From: Psilocybe azurescens
Taxonomy: Eukaryota > Basidiomycota > Agaricomycetes > Agaricales > Agrocybaceae
Direction of reading: 5' to 3'
DNA: 12,380 nt
NCBI GenBank assembly: GCA_023853785.1
Contig: JAJIRX010000529.1
Coordinates: 1-12,380, forward strand
Below the pieces are notes generated by a model, which made no database searches, had not been told where the DNA came from, and saw only the letters and a list, made by a program, of their open reading frames with translations. Below are positions 1-6,673 of this stretch, piece by piece (the stretch's first letter is position 1; every line of letters starts with the position of its first letter). The position numbers and the translations under genes are program-made.

Positions 1-710
1 AAAGGAACTAGTCCCAACCAAACCCTCGAATGGGACACCCTCGGAACATTTCTCGAAAAATTCCACGACGCATTCACTCCAGTGGATGAAACCAGATCAG
101 CCATGAACGACATAAAACGACTTAGGCAAAAACCCAGCGAGGGTGGAAGACATCATCAACAAGTTCAAATTGTTGGTAGGACAAGCCAATCTAGGAACAG
201 AAACGAATCAGACCATGCCCATCTCATTGGATTATTCCAAAAATGCATCACCACCTCAACTTGCTGACAGGATCCTGTACTCTGAAGACCTTCAAACGAT
301 CCAAGGCTGGTACAAAAAGCAACAACATTTGACACCAACTACAGACTGGCCAAGGTCTTTAGAGAAGAACCAGAAGAACGCAGGAGGGCGCCAAGCTGGA
401 ACAATTTCCCAAGGAACAACAGGAACTATGACCCAAACAGGATGGACGTAAGCGCCATGACAGCCGAAGAACGAGCCGAATTAATCAGGAAAGGCGCCTG
501 TTTCAGGTGCAAACAACAGGACATCTATCCAGAGATTGCCCACAGAAAGGACCAACAAACCAGAACAGAACCCAAGGACAACCCAGCAAGAAGTGGACCC
601 CAAAGGAACTCCATGCCCATATCAGGAGCCTGAACAAGGACGAAAAAGACGAACTTGCAGACCTCATGGTTAAAACAGGATTTGAAGAGAAAGAAGAAAA
701 GGATTTTTAA
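1..710 (+). pseudogene. gag: gag of element A (capsid and zinc knuckle), 5' truncated and frameshifted
   Basis: Gag forms the virus-like particle and binds the element RNA. Codons from about 28 read as a retrotransposon capsid domain (EWDTLGTFLEKFHDAFTP, then a basic LRQ-type segment). After a shift near 142 the capsid helices continue to about 325, and a further frame holds a basic stretch rich in Arg and Asn. The CCHC knuckle is split: CFRC lies at 499-510 in one frame, and GH (His codon 522-524) and the last Cys (537-539) in another. One missing base in the GG at 519-520 explains this. The gene ends at a TAA at 708-710 after an acidic and lysine-rich tail. The breaks near 330 and 515 are each consistent with a one-base contraction of a short run, and the one near 142 with an extra G. 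The start codon is outside the window. Confidence 0.88.
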
Positions 711-741
711 AGTGGAGAAACAGGACGACGTCTGTCTCTCC

Positions 742-1165
742 TTATCTGAAGATACAATCTGTACTTACGGCAACAATCGAGAATAAAACTATGCTTTTAC
801 CAGTTTCATTCCCCACCAAGAAACAGAATGGCTCACAAATCGTCGAAACCTCTGAGCTCTTAGACTCAGGAGCAGGAGGAAATTCATTGACCAGAACTAT
901 GCACAAAAACTTGGACTCAGAACCCAACCCTTGGAAAAACCGATCCGGGTTTATAACGTAGACGGAACCCCAAACAAGAAAGGAACCATCTCGTCATTTG
1001 TAGACCTGGACCTAAAGGTTGGAAACCGGAACCATCGGGAACAATTACTGGTCTCTGGGCTAGGAAAACAGAAAATTATTTTAGGATTCCCTTGGCTACA
1101 GGAAAGAATCCAGGAATCAATTGGCAGAACGGGACAGATAACTTGGAAACCACGTCAGGGCCTAC
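742..1165 (+). pseudogene. Aspartic protease (retropepsin) domain of element A
   Basis: Cleaves the Gag-Pol polyprotein and works as a dimer. The catalytic triad DSG is at 863-871, in the context LLDSGAGG. The flap and second half follow in another frame from about 886 (FIDQNYAQKLG). The C-terminal retropepsin signature ILGFPWL is at 1078-1098. A second shift near 1105 moves reading into the frame of NPGINW, the usual continuation after the WL motif in this family. Both breaks fit loss of one A from an A run. Separate ORF or pol-fused status cannot be decided, because the gag/pro junction near 710-760 has no clear frame. Confidence 0.85.
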
Positions 1166-2760
1166 GATAAATCAAACCACCATTGAAGAAGAAACGGACG
1201 AACAAACACCAACAATCGAGACTACCCACCCATTGGAGGAATTCGAATCGTTAGTCATCCGAATATATGGGATGCAAACGAAGACGAAATAAAAGAAACT
1301 TGGCTTAACACCAAAATCACGACCTCACAGGCTGGCCCAACAATATGAACCAGAGAAACCGACAAGACCTCTCCAAGAAATCGTTCCCCCAGAATATCAA
1401 TCATATATGGACCTTTTAGATAAACAAGGCGGCAGACCGATTCCGGAATCAAGACCATGGGACCATAAAATTGAGTTAAAGAAGGATTCATACCAAAGAA
1501 ATTCAAGGCATACAATATCACACCGGCAGAACAAACAGAACTGGACACCTGGACAAAGGAACAATTGGACAAAGGATACATTCGACCCTCGGAATCACCT
1601 ATGGCATCTCCCTTCTTCTTCGTATCAAAGAAAGATGGAAAGCTTAGACCTTGTCAAGACTACAGGTATCTGAACGACTGGACGATCAAAGACGCTTACC
1701 CACTACCACGGATTACGGAACTTATGGACAAATTGAAAGGCGCAAAATTCTTCACCAAACTAGATATCCGATGGGGCTACAACAACATCAGGATAAAGAA
1801 GGTGATCAATGGAAAGCAGCATTCAAAACCAACCGAGGACTTTTTGAACCAACTGTAATGTTCTTTGGCATGTGCAATTCCCCAGCAACCTTCCAATCTA
1901 TGATGGACTCAATCTTGAAGACATGATATCACAATGCTTCATAATCATCTATATGGACGACATTCTAATCTTTGCAAAGATCAAGGGAATTGGAAAAATA
2001 CACCAAAATGGTTCTACAACGACTCGAAAAGCGATCTCTATCTCCAAACCCGGGAAAAATGCTCTTTTGCTCAAGGAAAAGTGGAATATCTCGGAATGAT
2101 TGTTGAAGCAGGAAAAATCTCTATGGATCCAACAAAACTCAAAGGAATTCAAGACTGGCCAGCACCTACTACTCTCAAACAAGTCCGATCGTTCCTGGGC
2201 TTTGGGAACTTCTACCGAAAATTCATCCGGAAATTCTCTGAAGTAGCTCGATCTCTAAATGAACTCCTGAAGAAAGACAAAGGATTTCTATGGAATGACA
2301 CAACTCAAGCTGCCTTTGATGAACTGAAGAAACGATTCACAGAAGAACCGGTACTCTTGATGCCCGACCCGCCAAACCATTTCAAATTGAATCTGGCGGC
2401 TTCAAAATATGCCTCCAGGCAGTCCCTTACTCAACTGGACGGAAATGGCGAAAGACACCCATGCGCATTTATATCAAGGCGTTCTCTCCAACCGAAAGAA
2501 ACTACGAAATCTACGACAGGGAATTACTGGGAATAATCAGATCATTACAGGAATGGAGACACTACATCCAAGGATCAGAACACACGACTACGGTATATTC
2601 AGATCACAAGAATTTGACATATTTCAGATCGGCCCAAAATCTAAACCGACGACAGGCACGCTGGTCTCTGTATGTCTCAGAATTCAATCTGAAGTTGGTA
2701 CATCTACCTGGAAACAAAATGATTCAATCCGATACCCTTTCAAGACGCCCGATTTCACCC
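1166..2760 (+). pseudogene. pol: Reverse transcriptase and RNase H of element A
   Basis: Copies element RNA to DNA and removes the RNA strand. A linker (about 1166-1590) leads to [20 protein letters not shown] begins near 1595, the first catalytic Asp of LDIRWGYNN is at 1763-1765, FFGMCNSPATFQ lies near 1862-1896, and the active-site YMDD is at 1950-1961. The thumb and connection (VRSFLGFGNFYRKFI) are at about 2182-2230. RNase H runs from about 2380 to 2745 with YEIYDREL, SDHKNL and SDTLSRR; its arginine-rich NRRQARWS at 2644-2667 uses CGN codons. Frameshifts sit near 1483, 1800, 1915, 2000 and 2480, all of -1 type. The first RNase H Asp is replaced by Ala (codon GCG, 2396-2398). Ends are approximate. 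Confidence 0.92.
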
Positions 2761-4128
2761 CAGAAGAAGACCATGACAATGAAAACATCACCTTACTTCC
2801 AGAAAAGCTTTTCATGCGAGCTTAATTGTAGCCGAGTTACAGGAAAGAATTGCCAATGCGAGCGAACTGGACCACAATGCAGCAGAAGCAATGAAAACCC
2901 TATTAGAAGGAGGACCACCAAATGCGACCGACCTCAGAGAATGGAAAACAGAGAATGTGAGCGGCAAAACTATCTTATACTACCAAGGACGAGCCTACAT
3001 TCAAAAGATCAAACCCTACGGAAAGACATAGTCAAATCATATCACGACCCTATCTCAGCCGGACACCCTGGAGAATTAGAAACATTCAATTCGGTAAAAC
3101 AACACTACTGGTGGCCAGGATTACGATCATTTGTCAAGCAATACATAAAAGGATGTGCCGCCTGCCAACAGTTCAAAATAAATCGACATCCCTCTAACCC
3201 ATCATTCATACCGATACCTGGACCAAAGTCAGCCCGACCCTTTGCAGACAGTGCTATGGACTTCCTTACAGACCTTCCACCAATCCTGGACAAGCAAGGA
3301 GAAGTTGAATTTGATGCGATTCTAAGCATCACCGATCACGGGAACACAAAGGACTTATCCTTATTCCATGCGAATGAAAGGACTGGATGCTGAAAAGACT
3401 GGCAAACTCTTACTGGACAATCTCTACAAAGGTTTGGACTACCAGACAGCCTCACATCAGATCGAGACCCCAGATTTGCCGCTGAATCATTCAAAGAGCT
3501 AATGAAACTCCTTGGAGTAAAATCGAAATTTTCAACTGCTTATCACCCTCAAACGGATGGAACAACGGAGCGATATAACCAAGAGATTGAAGCCTATCTA
3601 TCCATATACTGCTCGTCTCACCCAGAAGACTGGCACGAACGACTTGGGACCCTTGAATTCACTCCACAATAACCGAAGGCATGCAGACAGACAGAGAACA
3701 CCATTCGAATTAATTCTCGGATACTCCCCCATTGCAATTCCCACCGCATTTGAACACACCAAGTTTCCTTCAGTAGAAGAAAGACTGAAGTATCTTCAAA
3801 AGGATCGAGAAGAAGCCCTAGCAGCCCATGAACTAGCCCGGACAAGGATGGCTGAAAGGAAAAACTCGAACTTCACACCGTTCATCCAAGGACAAAGAGT
3901 TTGGCTAGAAGCGACAAATTTACAGATGAATTATCACAAGAAAATGGCACCAAAACGAGAAGGACCCTTCAAGATCAAAGAAGTCTTAGGACCCCTAACT
4001 TATCGACTGGAACTCCCAAAGGATGGCTCATTCACGATGTATTCCATGCGACACTTCTTAATCCATACCACGAGACTGAAACACATGGACCCAATTTCAT
4101 TCGACCACCACCAGAGATATTAAACGAA
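2761..4128 (+). pseudogene. pol: Integrase (zinc, catalytic core and GPY/F domains) of element A
   Basis: Inserts the cDNA into the host genome. The HHCC zinc domain has His codons at 3043 and 3064 (AGHPG) and Cys codons at 3154 and 3163 (GCAAC). The catalytic core shows Asp at 3259-3261 (AMDFLTDLP), Asp at 3460-3462 (TSDRDPRF) and Glu at 3568-3570 (PQTDGTTERYNQE), so all three DDE residues are present. The GPY/F module (KREGPFKIKEVLGPLTYRL) is at about 3953-4010. Reading frame is lost around 3340-3420, near 3660 (an extra base) and near 4020 (one missing G). The stretch 2761-3000 is a poorly conserved spacer. The chromodomain follows directly. Confidence 0.92.
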
Positions 4129-4300
4129 GAAGAACATTGGGAAATAGAGACGATTCTCAAACATCGAAAAGAGGAAGAGGATACCAATACTACGTCAAAT
4201 GGAAGGACTATCCGATCACCGAAGCAACGTGGGAACCGGCCGGTCTTTGAAGAAACCGGTAGCAATCTTACAGACTTACCGAACACGTCACAAGCTGTAA
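4129..4300 (+). pseudogene. pol: C-terminal chromodomain and natural end of pol, element A
   Basis: A chromodomain at the integrase C-terminus is known in chromoviruses to tether integration to modified histones. Here EHWEIETILKHRK starts near 4132. After a one-base shift near 4172 comes YQYYVKWKDYP and TWEPAG, carrying the aromatic residues of the fold (Trp, Tyr, Trp). A second one-base shift at the TTT near 4239-4241 brings in the terminal helix, ending RTRHKL at TAA 4298-4300. That helix aligns with the chromodomain end of element B (EFHTRHP). The residual reading frame that runs straight on to 4653 is therefore a product of the frameshifts. The same last codons and stop recur in the segment at 6546-6600. 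Confidence 0.82.
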
Positions 4301-4338
4301 AAAGACCACCATCTTCCCTCACTCAACAATCAATCAAC

Positions 4339-4653
4339 ATGCTCTCCTTTCCCTCAATCAAACGCGTCAAGTCCACTCTCTTTCCCCAAAACACTCACGA
4401 ACCTATTTTCCTCACGACAAAAATACCAAAATCCCAAGAAGATCGACAACAAATGCTTGAAGAACTCGAGGTAGCATTTATACTGTCTCGAGAAGCGGAG
4501 AAACAAGCACACAATGAACTCAAGGCAAGATGCGCAGCAATGGCGCATGACCAAAATCTAGAGTATCAACTGCGGATTTCCCAGCTCAAGGAAAAACTTA
4601 GACCCGGACTGGCAACAAAGGCTATAAGAAAGGTCAAGTTGCTACACTTCTAG
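4339..4653 (+). CDS. Accessory ORF X: 104-residue coiled-coil protein downstream of pol
   Basis: I do not recognise this family. The ORF runs unbroken from ATG 4339 to TAG 4651-4653, starting 38 bases after the inferred pol stop and ending 23 bases before ORF Y. Residues 1-32 are basic and Pro/Ser/Thr rich (MLSFPSIKRVKST). Residues 33-87 are charged and Leu/Ala rich with coiled-coil character (QQMLEELEVA, EAEKQAHNELKA). Residues 88-104 are a basic tail ending LLHF. It is the only gene of element A with no frameshift. The start is chosen because a homologous copy on the other strand (6508-6193) has an ATG at the same place, the same SIK-x-x-KST opening, an LHF stop and 316 nt against 315. Such conservation suggests selection. 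A role in particle assembly or nucleic acid binding would be a guess. Confidence 0.68.
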   Translation: MLSFPSIKRVKSTLFPQNTHEPIFLTTKIPKSQEDRQQMLEELEVAFILSREAEKQAHNELKARCAAMAHDQNLEYQLRISQLKEKLRPGLATKAIRKVKLLHF

Positions 4654-4676
4654 GCAACAAACATCGATATCCAACA

Positions 4677-5361
4677 ATGTCTCATTCCACTGCTTGTGCC
4701 TCATCTGTTCCCCAATCTACTACTACGTCTCAACTTTTTAATACTCTCTCCGTCTACGAACTACTTGAAATCTTGAAAAATGCCGAAAACCGATACGACG
4801 TCGAAGCCCTTTGCCCCCTTTATCGAACGAGAACTTGAATTCTTCAACTATTTATCTGGCGAAATCACGAATCATCGAGGCGGACATCGCAGTCAAACAG
4901 GCGAGAGTCCGAGTCCACCACAAAGCCGCCACCGACTCCCCTCAAATGTCTTCAACTCAAGGGTTTTGAACGAGCCATCGAACACATGCTCATCAAACAC
5001 CGCACGCAGACACACCCCCACGGAGCGACTCCCCAACGCTGATCCACCACAACCTTTCGGCATCAACAATCAGACCGGCACGCCTTCTCGTTGCCCGACT
5101 TGAGCCCGATGGACAAGTGTTGGGAATCAACGTCGACCGGACGTTACATGCTTCGCATGTGGAAAGTTGGGACATATCGACAATATTGCCCCAAGCTCAC
5201 CTGCAACCACTGCCACCGCAGCTGAGGACCAGGACATACGACAAGATACTGTCCTTTCAAGCGTGAACGACTCTCCTCACAGAAGCGATTACTTTGATTA
5301 TGACGACCCCACGGATGACGTTGGCATCGCAAACAATACCGGAGAACCCTACGGATACTGA
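4677..5361 (+). pseudogene. Accessory ORF Y: helical N-terminus and two zinc knuckles, frameshifted
   Basis: It starts at ATG 4677-4679. The first 53 codons (to a TGA at 4836-4838) end in a helical LSVYELLEILKNAENRYD and CPLY segment. Coding character continues in other frames: ELEFFNYLSGEI near 4831-4866, then a coiled-coil-like RIIEADIAVKQARV at 4868-4909 and AIEHMLIKHR near 4978. A proline-rich stretch follows. Two zinc knuckles come next: Cys codons 5149 and 5158, His 5173, then Cys 5187 one base out of frame; and Cys 5202 and 5211, His 5235, Cys 5250 (CX2C-X7-HX4C) with a TGA at 5223. The end is acidic (DYFDYDDPTDD), stopping at 5359-5361. It probably binds nucleic acid, like a second nucleocapsid. 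Exact function unknown. Confidence 0.6.
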
Positions 5362-5367
5362 AGACCA

Positions 5368-5386
5368 TTCGACTGGGACAGTCGAA
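5368..5386 (+). other. Hairpin just upstream of the polypurine tract, element A
   Basis: The arms TTCGACTG and CAGTCGAA (8 bp, perfect) flank a 3-base GGA loop. The hairpin lies 6 bases after the stop of ORF Y and 4 bases before the polypurine tract. A 7-bp hairpin occupies the equivalent place at 6115-6134, so the structure may have a role in plus-strand priming or RNA packaging; that role is inference. Confidence 0.6.
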
Positions 5387-5390
5387 CCTT

Positions 5391-5403
5391 AGAAGGGGGG
5401 TAA
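5391..5403 (+). other. Polypurine tract of element A
   Basis: AGAAGGGGGGTAA lies directly against the LTR start TGTTACGG. An RNase H-resistant purine run at this position primes plus-strand DNA synthesis in LTR retrotransposons and fixes the U3 boundary at 5404. Confidence 0.85.
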
Positions 5404-5828
5404 TGTTACGGACACTTTATTTTCTTTTTGCTTTTCCTTTCTCTTTTCTTTTCTTTTCCCTTTTCTTTGTCATCCGTCACATCATTGATACATCATCGTA
5501 TGTTCTGATGAACTTTGCTTTCCATCATATCTATGAAACTCCATCATATCTTTGATGGACTTTCACTTCTATCTTTTATGATACATCTTTTGATGAACGC
5601 TTGATCTGTTTCCTCTATTCTTATATACATCTGCTGATGAACATTCAAACTCGTTTCAACTTGCTGTGCGGTTCATAGTATTTATACCAGGAAGGATCCA
5701 CTGTATTCTTTAGCTAGTTCTTGAGAATCTAACCTCCTCTTACTTGACACCGCTTGGAACTCGCTGTTCTTGACTACTTGACTGTCAGCTTTATCCACGC
5801 ACGTGAATATAAGCTTGAAGTCGTAACA
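5404..5828 (+). repeat. 3' LTR of element A (425 bp)
   Basis: It begins TGTTACGG after the polypurine tract and ends CGTAACA, giving a 7-bp terminal inverted repeat TGTTACG/CGTAACA with canonical TG...CA ends. The matching 5' LTR is outside the window, so the boundary rests on these termini and the adjacent tract. A pyrimidine-rich run (5417-5468) is followed by four TGATGRAC motifs and a TATA-like box. No gene is seen in it. Confidence 0.88.
5417..5630 (+). promoter_or_regulatory. Probable U3 promoter of element A
   Basis: A T/C-rich tract at 5417-5468 (runs of TTTTC) resembles the CT tracts of fungal promoters. TGATGAAC or TGATGGAC occurs at 5506, 5553, 5591 and, just past the span, 5635, most copies preceded by CATC so that small hairpins could form. 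TTATATACAT at 5621-5630 is a plausible TATA box, placing the transcript start around 5650-5680. All of this is inferred from composition and position. Confidence 0.4.
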
Positions 5829-5833
5829 ACTAC
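5829..5833. other. Candidate right-hand target-site duplication of element A
   Basis: ACTAC directly follows the CA end of A's LTR. Ty3/gypsy elements usually make 4-6 bp duplications. The same ACTAC occurs in the right-hand LTR of element B at 12198-12202, in uninterrupted context, which fits A having landed inside B's LTR. The left copy would lie outside the window. Confidence 0.45.
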
Positions 5834-5982
5834 TCTAGAGGTGGCTTACTAAGTAAGATTCCATGATGAGTAATGAAGAAAGTAATGATGAGTAAGGATG
5901 AGTAATAAAGATCATAATAAGTAATAAACAAGATCATGATGAGTAATGGAAAAGAGTAGTGATGGAAGCTTCTGGAATAATC

Positions 5983-6057
5983 AAGATATCAGGAAAGATA
6001 AAAGATATGATAAAAGATATGATAAAAGATAAAAGATAAGATAAGAGATAAAGATAA
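5983..6057. promoter_or_regulatory. Dense GATA array inside the LTR of element B
   Basis: GATA occurs at about 11 places in 75 bases (for example 6004, 6009, 6016, 6021, 6028, 6035, 6040, 6047, 6053), mostly as AGATAA or AGATAT, spaced 5-7 bases. The right LTR shows the start of the same array at 12363-12380. It lies in U3 of the element, where fungal GATA-type zinc-finger regulators could bind. It may equally be a simple repeat. Confidence 0.4.
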
Positions 6058-6098
6058 TCATGAGATGAAAATAGAAGTAAATAAGAGAAACCCTGACA

Positions 6099-6134
6099 TC
6101 ACCCCCTCTTTAAGGCACATTTCCCACAATGTGC
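6099..6134 (-). other. Polypurine tract and hairpin bordering the left LTR of element B
   Basis: On the element strand 6114-6099 reads CTTAAAGAGGGGGTGA, immediately before TGTCAGGG. Just upstream is an inverted repeat, GCACATT at 6115-6121 and AATGTGC at 6128-6134, around a 6-base loop. The arrangement (hairpin, tract, TG) matches that of element A at 5368-5404. Confidence 0.75.
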
Positions 6135-6192
6135 TTGATGTCTGGAGGCATTGGACTGGAATAAAAGTGATGATGTTGAAGTCGATAGATGT

Positions 6193-6508
6193 TTAAAAGT
6201 GAAGGGATTTGGCTTTTTGTATCACTTTCATCGTCAGGCTTGGTGAGATTTTCTTCTTCGTCTCCTTGATTCGCAGTCGATAATCTTCACTCTGTTCCTG
6301 TGCCCACTGTAGAGCTTTTCTTTTCCCTTCATCATGTGCCTTTTCTCTAGCTGCATGGATTTTACAAGATCGGCTTTGAGTGTTTTGAGCACTTCTTGAA
6401 GATTGTCTTGTGCGTTAGGGGTTCAGATGCAACAAGGGAGGTGTTTTGGGGTGCAGGGGATGAAAAGAAGGTGGATTTGATGTGTTTGATAGAGAATAGA
6501 TGAGGCAT
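6193..6508 (-). pseudogene. Copy of accessory ORF X in the A-like segment, frameshifted
   Basis: Homologous to X at 4339-4653. It starts at ATG 6508-6506 with LFSIKHIKSTFF, against FPSIKRVKSTLF in A. The last 52 codons (from 6351) are open and conserved: AREKAHDEGKRKALQWAQEQ, then YRLRI and a terminal KSLHF before TAA 6195-6193. Length 316 nt against 315 implies a net one-base change; two shifts lie between about 6430 and 6350. DNA identity to A is clearly lower than protein similarity at the ends. ORF Y is missing here: only about 60 bases separate the stop from the hairpin. Confidence 0.68.
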
Positions 6509-6545
6509 CATTGATTGGGTTTGGGAGCAATGAGGTGGTTGTCTT

Positions 6546-6600
6546 TTAAAAGTCGTGATGTGTCAAATATTTTTGTTTCTGTGTTGGTTCCCACATTGTT
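6546..6600 (-). pseudogene. Remnant of the last pol codons (chromodomain end) in the A-like segment
   Basis: On the minus strand, TGGGAACC (6593-6586) matches the WEP codons of A's chromodomain. Then comes a degraded stretch and THHDF with TAA at 6548-6546, aligned with RTRHKL and its stop in A. The distance to the ATG of the X copy is 37 bases, against 38 in A. Homology stops just right of 6600, where element B's own LTR-start motif appears. It is a second, foreign pol end downstream of B's complete chromodomain. Confidence 0.6.
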
Positions 6601-6604
6601 TGAC

Positions 6605-6649
6605 AAAATGAAACTCCAACATCACCCTCCTTTCCCAACAACTGTGCTT
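6605..6649 (-). other. Second polypurine tract and LTR start, directly after B's own pol
   Basis: Element strand 6637-6622 reads TGGGAAAGGAGGGTGA, followed by TGTTGGAGTTTC from 6621. This is the expected 3' end of gag-pol, 36 bases after the pol stop. It is homologous to the module at 6085-6136: AAGCACA, TTGT, GGGAAA, GGGTGATGT and GTTTC are shared, but the right hairpin arm is missing. The LTR-like sequence lasts only about 17 bases before A-like pol sequence begins. Confidence 0.65.
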
Positions 6650-6673
6650 AACTATGGTCTAGTTTGGAAGGTT

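Larger units (their letters stand above)
1..5828 (+). mobile_element. Element A: Ty3/gypsy chromovirus LTR retrotransposon, 5' end cut off
   Basis: The sequence shows in order a Gag capsid tail and CCHC knuckle, a DSG protease, an RT with YMDD, RNase H, an integrase with HHCC and DDE residues, GPY/F, a chromodomain, two further ORFs, a polypurine tract and an LTR. RNase H before integrase plus the chromodomain defines a Ty3/gypsy chromovirus. The 5' LTR, primer binding site and start of gag lie left of the window. CpG is common (several per 60 bases), unlike element B. Gag and pol are cut by at least 13 one-base frameshifts, so no full polyprotein can be read from this copy. It encodes the usual copy-and-paste machinery: particle, reverse transcription, integration and chromatin targeting. 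Confidence 0.95.
5829..6098 (-). repeat. 3' LTR of element B (left copy), cut by element A
   Basis: It matches 12198 onward from ACTACTCTAGAGGTGGC through the GATA-rich stretch, with a few substitutions and one-base indels. Its right end (TGACA, 6094-6098) reads TGTCAGGG on the element strand, beside a polypurine tract. No TG start is visible at the left: the sequence begins abruptly against A's LTR, and the missing outer part (12136-12197 in the other copy) is presumably beyond A's other end. It has no CpG. GATGAGTAA occurs at 5865, 5887, 5897 and 5938. No ORF is seen. Confidence 0.8.

Noticed and set aside
742..927. Minus-strand ORF over element A's protease
   Set aside because: It is antisense to the DSG protease coding region, and has no motif of its own.
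1255..1581. 108-codon minus-strand ORF opposite element A pol
   Set aside because: Shadow of the protease-RT linker and RT start; hydrophobic composition follows from the antisense of a Lys/Asp-rich frame.
4032..4322. 96-codon minus-strand ORF rich in Ser and Val
   Set aside because: Antisense to the chromodomain, whose motifs are clear on the plus strand.
4129..4653. Pol of element A read as one frame through the chromodomain into ORF X (a C-terminal pol extension)
   Set aside because: The chromodomain frame differs and ends at TAA 4298-4300; the A-like segment at 6546-6600 shows the same pol stop before its own ATG, so X is better seen as a separate ORF.
5862..6060. CRISPR-like array from repeated GATGAGTAA and GATA units
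   Set aside because: Units are short, unequally spaced and without spacers, and the stretch lies in an LTR.
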